In this document: positions 16,943 through 30,000 of the stretch, in pieces
How positions within the stretch are numbered: position 1 is the stretch's first letter
Layout of the letters: each line of letters opens with the position of its first letter
NCBI RefSeq assembly: GCF_000332415.1
Contig: NZ_AOHC02000036.1
Span: forward strand, 1 to 30,000
Reading direction: 5' to 3'
Length of the DNA: 30,000 bases
Origin: Leptospira weilii serovar Ranarum str. ICFT
GTDB lineage: Bacteria; Spirochaetota; Leptospiria; Leptospirales; Leptospiraceae
Notes under the pieces: generated by a model
What the model was told of the DNA's origin: nothing
Seen by the model: the letters and a program-made list of their open reading frames with translations, nothing else
The model's database searches: none
Program-made: the position numbers and the translations under genes

Positions 16943-18451
16943 TCATTCCAAGTCTCGTACGTAATCCAAGTAAGATTGTAATTTGAATTTTTTCTTGGTG
17001 GAATCCGATGACATAGTTCGTATATTCCCGAAAACGTTCCTTTCCGGAAACCAAGGACGGTCGAACAAACCGAAACACCATAAAATTCCGTTATACGAAT
17101 TCGGATCTCTTCCATCGTACGCGTATTTATTGTTGAAATCCTCTAAAATTTCGAACGCAGTCCGATAGTCGGGAGTCCATTCGATGATCTTCTTTCCCCA
17201 AAGCATTCTTAAATAATTTTGCATACTACCCGACAAAACCAATTCTTTTTGAGCCGCGTTCCAAATAACGTCATGCGTTTTCGAGTTTTCCAGTCGTTCT
17301 TTTGTATAAAGATAAGGACGAACGTCTTGTTTATGAAAATCTAAATTCTTTCGAATCCATTCCGGAAGAATCGAAAGATCCTTTCGAAAAGAAGGTTCTT
17401 TCCAGAACATCAAAAAGCCGACGTCCCTCCAAGTGACAAGTTCGTCCAAAAAAGAATTCACGTTCGGATCGGGATGAAAGTAACCTTCTTTCCGGTTCTT
17501 ATTTTCGGGAACGATGATTCCCGGAGTCCATGGCTCTTCGAGATTCCAATCAAGCGCAGCGCTTACGACCTCTTCTTGAGAAAGATGTCCGAAGTGAAGA
17601 TAAGGAGATAAAGAGGAAGAATGGGATTCTGCCGGAGGTTTGGGACGATTCTTAAGTTCCGCATATCCCGAAAGTCCGTGTTTCAAAAATTTTCCGAGAA
17701 GCACAAGCCCCTCTTCTCTTCCCCCGATTTTTCCGGAAGCAGGAAGAATATTCGGAAAAACAAAATTACACTTCTTGCATATTTCCGGAATTCGATCCGC
17801 ATTTCCGTCAAACCAAACGATCTTTTGTAAGGGAGAATTCGGATTTTTTTCGAGCCAAGAATCCCCTTTTTCCCGAAAAGGTTTGTCCGGTTTACGTGCG
17901 GATCGAAACTTCCAGGCTTCCGGAAACAACCTGTGAACTCTCGGACGTAAGATTCTCGCCGCGGAAGCAAATTCTCCGTAAAGAGCAAGAGGAACGATCG
18001 AGTTGGAATCCACCGCCAGAAATTTACATTTGATTTTTTTTGAAATTTGCTCCAATAATTCCGGTACGATATAAGCCGGATAATCGTCCGTAACGATAAG
18101 CGCCGCTTCGGAACAAACTTTCCCGAAAACATCCTCGATCGGATTGTCGGAAGTTTCGACAAAGGCTCTATAAATCAGTCCGAGTCTCTTCGCTTCATTG
18201 ACGTTAGTCGCCATTCCTTCCAGAATGAATTTATGCAACCTGGGGGAACTCCAGGGATAATTCATCTTGACGGGTTCGTAGACGAGTAATTCTTTTTTGT
18301 ATTTTTTAGATAGATGAATCGCGTAATCGAGTGAATGATTCCAAACGAGCCGCCTCGCCATGGACATCCAATACAGAAGAATCGGCTTTTCCTCCCGAAT
18401 CGGATTTTGATTGAGATCGCGGACTCGAATCAGATTTTCTTTCGTAAACAT
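16943..18451 (-). CDS. phr: class II deoxyribodipyrimidine (CPD) photolyase
   Basis: A flavoprotein that uses blue light to split cyclobutane pyrimidine dimers. The 502-residue product has the N-terminal alpha/beta domain (YWMSMARRLVWNHSLDYAI, typical of class II 'SRDQRVxDNWAL'-type starts) and the helical FAD domain. Strong class II marks at the C-terminus are MLWGKKIIEWTPDYRTA, YDGRDPNSYNGILWCFGLFDRPW and ERNVFGNIRTMS. The CGKK..W and DGRDPN blocks are not shared with class I enzymes. GAAAGAG lies five bases before the ATG at 18451. The end is followed by IS5-like debris and then the terminator at 16651. It is probably a single-gene transcript. Confidence 0.93.
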   Translation of the reverse strand: MFTKENLIRVRDLNQNPIREEKPILLYWMSMARRLVWNHSLDYAIHLSKKYKKELLVYEPVKMNYPWSSPRLHKFILEGMATNVNEAKRLGLIYRAFVETSDNPIEDVFGKVCSEAALIVTDDYPAYIVPELLEQISKKIKCKFLAVDSNSIVPLALYGEFASAARILRPRVHRLFPEAWKFRSARKPDKPFREKGDSWLEKNPNSPLQKIVWFDGNADRIPEICKKCNFVFPNILPASGKIGGREEGLVLLGKFLKHGLSGYAELKNRPKPPAESHSSSLSPYLHFGHLSQEEVVSAALDWNLEEPWTPGIIVPENKNRKEGYFHPDPNVNSFLDELVTWRDVGFLMFWKEPSFRKDLSILPEWIRKNLDFHKQDVRPYLYTKERLENSKTHDVIWNAAQKELVLSGSMQNYLRMLWGKKIIEWTPDYRTAFEILEDFNNKYAYDGRDPNSYNGILWCFGLFDRPWFPERNVFGNIRTMSSDSTKKKFKLQSYLDYVRDLE

Positions 18452-18689
18452 TTTTGCTCTTTCAACGGACTTTATGAGGAATATCGCAAATTAGGTCGCA
18501 CAGTATTTATCCGAATTTGCAAATCCCGTCCCGCGTTCCACTCAAACCGTTCTCGACTTCCTATCGAGTGCGTCGTTTCCGCCGGTTTTTGAAATTGTTG
18601 CGGACTGAATCCCGATTCTTTTCTGGAACAACTTTCCTAAAGGAAATATATGGAAACGATTTCATTCCAAAGTTTGAACGGAAATCTTA
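18452..18689. other. photolyase upstream region
   Basis: The bases between the photolyase start and the tandem array hold no gene that I can support. They should contain the photolyase promoter on the minus strand, but no clear promoter boxes stand out. Confidence 0.4.
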
Positions 18690-18890
18690 AAACGTGGGAG
18701 TTCCCACAAAACTTTGATTTCGAGATCAAGTTTTGATTCGAGTCCAGAAAAACGTGGGAGTTCCCACAAAACTTTGATTTTGAGATCAAGTTTTGATTCG
18801 AGTTCAGAAAAACGTGGGAGTTCCCACAAAACTTTGATTTTGAGATCAAGTTTTGATTCGAGTTCAGAAAAACGTGGGAGTTCCCACAAT
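18690..18890. repeat. 60-bp tandem repeat array with four palindromes
   Basis: Three full 60-base units and a partial fourth follow each other exactly. GTGGGAGTTCCCAC, a 6-bp inverted repeat with a two-base centre, recurs at 18694, 18754, 18814 and 18874. Units differ at two positions (TTTC/TTTT near the start of the spacer and AGTCC/AGTTC near its end). The spacer also holds ACTTTGAT...ATCAAGTTTTGAT, itself partly self-complementary. The array is intergenic. Low divergence between copies implies recent expansion, so copy number may vary between strains. Open frames through it are by-products of the 60-base (20-codon) period. Confidence 0.93.
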
Positions 18891-18927
18891 TTTCTTTTTT
18901 CACGAGTGATTTTCGAGATTTAAAACG

Positions 18928-19030
18928 ATGTTCCCCGCGCCAGGGATCAAAGCGGCGCGAAGCGGTCACGAAGTGACCGAAGCCGCGACAGAGCCCGGTC
19001 CTTTCGATCTTCGATCGAAAGGAGGCGCCC
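18928..19030. repeat. hairpin cluster upstream of groES
   Basis: Two perfect stems with three-base loops follow closely. CGGTCAC-GAA-GTGACCG is at 18963-18979. TCCTTTCGATC-TTC-GATCGAAAGGA is at 18999-19023. A weaker GCGCC/GGCGC pair lies before them. The GCGAAGC...GAA-loop...GCGACAGAG pattern recalls the hairpin repeats at 11465-11880. The segment is more GC-rich than its flanks, as expected of an inserted repeat rather than a promoter part. Confidence 0.7.
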
Positions 19031-19132
19031 ATCCGTTTGTTTGGATTCGAAAGCGATTCGGAAACCGCTCGCCATTTTTTTATTCGAAAATCCGACTTCG
19101 AATGCTTAAATGGAATCGGATTCTTTTAAAAT

Positions 19133-21190
<2,058 letters not shown>

Positions 21191-21219
21191 TTCATTCAAC
21201 CTATTTCTTTTCCAATTGC

Positions 21220-21256
21220 AAAAGGCGGCGGAGATTTTTCTCTTCCGCCTTTTTTA
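21220..21256 (+). terminator. intrinsic terminator of groESL
   Basis: AAAAGGCGG with GGAGA inside (21220-21233) pairs with TCTC and CCGCCTTTT (21239-21252), followed by further T. It is 30 bases after the groEL stop. Confidence 0.88.
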
Positions 21257-21295
21257 GTATAAAACTTTAGATATTAAGAATATTCAGGAAATGCT

Positions 21296-21967
21296 ATGAA
21301 GAAACTTCTCACCCTACTCCTTTTTACGATTCCGCTTCTGGGAATTCATTCCGAAACCAAACAAACAATCACCGTATCCGGAAGCGGTTCCGCGATCGTG
21401 GAAACGGACTACGTGCAAATGAATTTCTCCGTGGAAGTGGAAGATCCGGACCCGAAAATCGCGCAGGAAAAAAACCTGGAAAGAGCGTCTAACGTGATCA
21501 AAATCCTTTCCAAAGGATTCAAGATTGCAACCAAAGACATTTACAGCACCGATTATACTCTTCAGAGACAATATCTACAGGAAGGAAAACAAAGACCTTA
21601 TCTCGCCTCTTCCGGAATTCTTCTCAAACTCAGAGATCTCAAAGTCTATAAGGATTTACTGTTGGAAATTCAAAAACTAGGAGTCAATAACGTAAGCGGT
21701 ATCGAATTCAAAGCGGATTCCACGAAAAAACAAGAGAAAGAAGCCTTAACCGCCGCTTTCGAAGACGCAAAAAACAAAGCGCTCGTACTCGCAAAATCCG
21801 TCGGAAAAACAAACGTGACCGCACTCAAAGTAGTAGAATCCGATTCTATGATCAACCCTCAGGTGGTCTACTTTATGAAAGGAAAAGAAGGTTCCGATCA
21901 ATCTCCCATTTCGATCGGAGAAAGAACGATTCAAGCGAGAGTGAGCGTGGAATTCGAGGTTCAGTAA
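21296..21967 (+). CDS. secreted SIMPL-domain (DUF541/YggE-like) protein
   Basis: A 223-residue protein with an N-terminal signal peptide (KKLLTLLLFTIPLLGIHSE, cleavage near residue 20). It then has the SIMPL domain: ITVSGSGSAIVETDYVQMNFSVEVEDPDPKIA, the helix with A..V...L, and YSTDYTLQRQY. ALTAAFEDAKNKALVLAKSVGKT is the family's most conserved part. E. coli YggE is linked to oxidative-stress tolerance; the molecular function of the family is unknown. AGGAA lies six bases before the ATG. It follows the groESL terminator and so should have its own promoter. No membrane anchor is seen, so it is probably periplasmic. Confidence 0.88.
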   Translation: MKKLLTLLLFTIPLLGIHSETKQTITVSGSGSAIVETDYVQMNFSVEVEDPDPKIAQEKNLERASNVIKILSKGFKIATKDIYSTDYTLQRQYLQEGKQRPYLASSGILLKLRDLKVYKDLLLEIQKLGVNNVSGIEFKADSTKKQEKEALTAAFEDAKNKALVLAKSVGKTNVTALKVVESDSMINPQVVYFMKGKEGSDQSPISIGERTIQARVSVEFEVQ

Positions 21968-22096
21968 AACCGTTCTTATGATTAAAAAACGACCGGCCGA
22001 TCCTACGTCCTAAAATACAAGGACACAAGTAGTTCCCTAAAGTACGGTTATGACGACTCGAACCCCTATTTTGGAAAAATCTTAAACGAAGGTTTC

Positions 22097-22372
22097 ATGG
22101 AAAGTATATTCAAATTTTATGAAATATTTTATCCGGATAAGTTTAAAATCATTCCGAGGATTCATGAAATCCAGAATATTCAAAAATTTTTAGAATATCC
22201 GAACTTAAAGGAACGGAATCTAAAAAAGTCGAACTTTAGAAAACATCCTTTGATTGGAAAAGTCAATCGTATCCAATTTGATACAAAACGAAAATCCGAA
22301 CAAGAAAACATATTTATTTATTGGAATATAGATCCGATCGGAAGTTTTAGACTTCGTTGTAAGTTTGTGTAA
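22097..22372 (+). CDS. doubtful small hypothetical protein
   Basis: A 91-residue open frame with many Lys, Asn, Ile and Phe (FKFYEIFYPDKFKIIPRIHE). AAGG lies six bases before the ATG. I recognise no domain, signal peptide or membrane segment. The DNA is AT-richer than the genes on either side, so it could be a transferred small gene or a chance frame in AT-rich spacer. The remaining spacer (21968-22096 and 22373-22507) shows no other feature. Confidence 0.3.
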   Translation: MESIFKFYEIFYPDKFKIIPRIHEIQNIQKFLEYPNLKERNLKKSNFRKHPLIGKVNRIQFDTKRKSEQENIFIYWNIDPIGSFRLRCKFV

Positions 22373-22507
22373 GATTCGTATTTTCTAAAACCAAGTATCA
22401 ACGGAGTTTGATCAAAACATACGAACTTCCTTGGAAGGATAGGCAAATTTCGTTCTAAGAAAAATTTTTCTTGATTTCTTTCGTAGCTTGAATTTAGTTT
22501 CCCGGTC

Positions 22508-23005
22508 ATGAGCAAAGAAAAATTCGAGCTGTCCAAACGAGAAGGAATTCACAAAGAACTGGAATCCCTAGTCGGAAACTGGAAAGGTGTGGGCCAAATG
22601 ATGTTCGAGGAAGGTAAGATCACCGACGAATCTCCGATCGCCGGAACCATGAAACTTGTGTTAGGCGGAAGATTTATTCTGCACGAGTACAAGGGAAGTT
22701 ACGCCGGAGAACCTCTGGAAGGGATCGCGATCTACGGATATCATATAGACAAAAAACGATACGAGTCCGCTTGGATCGAGAGTTTCGGAATGGGAACGGG
22801 AATCTTATTCTCCGAAGTAATTTCGGGTGCGACCGAACGATCTTTCACCGGGCACTACGGGGGCGAAACTCCGGAAACACGCTGGGGCTGGAAGACTTCG
22901 ATCGAAAAAGACGGAAACGATAAACTTACGATCTTTTCTCAAAACCTAAGACCGAACGGAGAAAAGGCGGGAGGGGTCCGTATCCTTTACGAACGCGTTG
23001 TCTGA
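22508..23005 (+). CDS. DUF1579 family protein
   Basis: A 165-residue cytoplasmic protein matching DUF1579. It begins with a helix ending LESLVGNWKGVGQMMFEEG, then the beta-barrel strands AGTMKLVLGGRFILHEYKGS, LEGIAIYGYHIDKKRYESAWIESFGMGTGILFSE and FTGHYG. The fold is a lipocalin-like/THAP4-type barrel in relatives, and some of those bind haem, but no role is established for DUF1579. No signal peptide is visible. The ATG at 22508 has no obvious ribosome binding site. The next gene starts over 190 bases on, so it is probably transcribed alone. Confidence 0.8.
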   Translation: MSKEKFELSKREGIHKELESLVGNWKGVGQMMFEEGKITDESPIAGTMKLVLGGRFILHEYKGSYAGEPLEGIAIYGYHIDKKRYESAWIESFGMGTGILFSEVISGATERSFTGHYGGETPETRWGWKTSIEKDGNDKLTIFSQNLRPNGEKAGGVRILYERVV

Positions 23006-23082
23006 AATCGATTTCTTAGACGAGATGTCGTCGACTTTTTATATTTAAAAAATGGAATATACTTTTGGATTGTAGGTTTCCA

Positions 23083-23109
23083 TATCGATTTTTTTTCGGA
23101 AAATCGATA
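23083..23109. repeat. 10-bp perfect inverted repeat before the ATP-grasp operon
   Basis: TATCGATTTT (23083-23092) and AAAATCGATA (23100-23109) pair around seven bases. It is 78 bases past the DUF1579 stop and about 125 bases before the ATP-grasp gene. With no T run after it, it could be an operator or a weak terminator. Confidence 0.5.
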
Positions 23110-23233
23110 CGGACAAAACGTTTTCGAAAATCCCGACTTCGTAAGTAACAACTTAAAACATTCGGATAAGATATCGTTCCGATTCCTCTAAAAATCCTTT
23201 GACTTTCTCGCGTGTAAAAAGAAACCTACGGAA

Positions 23234-25985
<2,752 letters not shown>

Positions 25986-25988
25986 ACG

Positions 25989-28238
<2,250 letters not shown>

Positions 28239-28295
28239 CTTTTGTTAGCGGACAAACGTCGAGATTAAACCGAACTCGCGTTAGTTTACGTTTTT

Positions 28296-29865
<1,570 letters not shown>

Positions 29866-29869
<4 letters not shown>

Positions 29870-30000
29870 TGTGATTCTCCCAAAAGCCGGTTCAGATGGT
29901 TCAGAATCAGTTTTTGTTTTTCCTCTTCCGAAAGTTCGGCCTTGGTCGTTACGGAACCGTCGGGATTGGTTACGGTTTTCAAAACGATCGGAGGAGTCAC
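29866..30000 (-). CDS. C-terminal fragment of a flagellar-operon gene (flgA or flgH position)
   Basis: The last 44 codons of a minus-strand gene that enters from the right edge, ending ...EEEKQKLILNHLNRLLGESQ. It is coupled to flgI by an ATGA overlap. In spirochaete basal-body operons the gene before flgI is usually flgA or flgH. I recognise neither in these residues, so it is left unnamed. Confidence 0.7.

Noticed and set aside
18690..18890. CRISPR array
   Set aside because: The whole 60-base unit repeats almost exactly, with no variable spacers, and there are no cas genes in the window.
18637..19032. Open frames with repeated CGNSHVFLNSNQNLISKSKF-type peptide
   Set aside because: The repetition comes from the 60-base tandem array (20 codons per unit) and no ribosome binding site or non-repeat domain supports translation.

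Overview
The window comes from a pathogenic (lipL32-bearing) Leptospira. The lipL32 product at 3538-4356 is recognisable along its whole length: lipobox, Asp-rich calcium-site region and Lys-rich tail. LipL32 is known only from the pathogenic clade. It differs from the L. interrogans protein I remember at a handful of residues, and the window looks less AT-rich than that species, so a related pathogen is more likely. The periplasmic-flagella operon, DUF1554 lipoprotein, DUF962 protein and HrcA/CIRCE-controlled groESL fit a spirochaete. No tRNA or rRNA genes were seen.

Layout. 1-2742 (minus): metK, a split-transketolase C-terminal subunit and clpS, closely spaced, then the first codons of another gene at the left edge. 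2922-4420 (plus): an orphan ParB-fold protein, then lipL32 with a strong ribosome binding site and terminator. 4559-6423: a large acyl-CoA dehydrogenase with its own terminator. 6601-9124: a cobalamin riboswitch leading into a TonB-dependent outer-membrane receptor. 9148-9801 (minus): an NAD(P)-binding Rossmann protein. 9993-11464: a membrane-bound class III nucleotide cyclase whose last ~45 codons are out of frame.

11465-16942 is the accessory region. It holds a block of tandem hairpin repeats, a HepT-MntA toxin-antitoxin pair (minus), a DUF962 membrane protein, a decayed gene carrying a short inverted-repeat element, an 889-residue predicted lipoprotein combining DUF1554 with a zinc-metallopeptidase motif, and an IS5-like transposase remnant.

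16943-18451 (minus) is a class II DNA photolyase. 18690-18890 is a 60-bp tandem array with four palindromes, followed by a hairpin cluster, then groES-groEL behind two CIRCE-type operators. 21296-23005 carries a secreted SIMPL-domain protein, a doubtful small ORF and a DUF1579 protein. 23235-28238 is a tight four-gene unit: ATP-grasp ligase, two SAM-dependent methyltransferases and a YihY/BrkB-type membrane protein with a large inserted beta-propeller-like domain. 28296-30000 (minus) is part of a flagellar basal-body operon: flgJ-type rod-binding protein, flgI and the tail of an upstream gene.

Most unusual items: the cyclase-downstream repeats, whose stems change in a compensating way between copies; the YihY-propeller fusion and its ATP-grasp/methyltransferase neighbours; and the DUF1554-HExxH lipoprotein.
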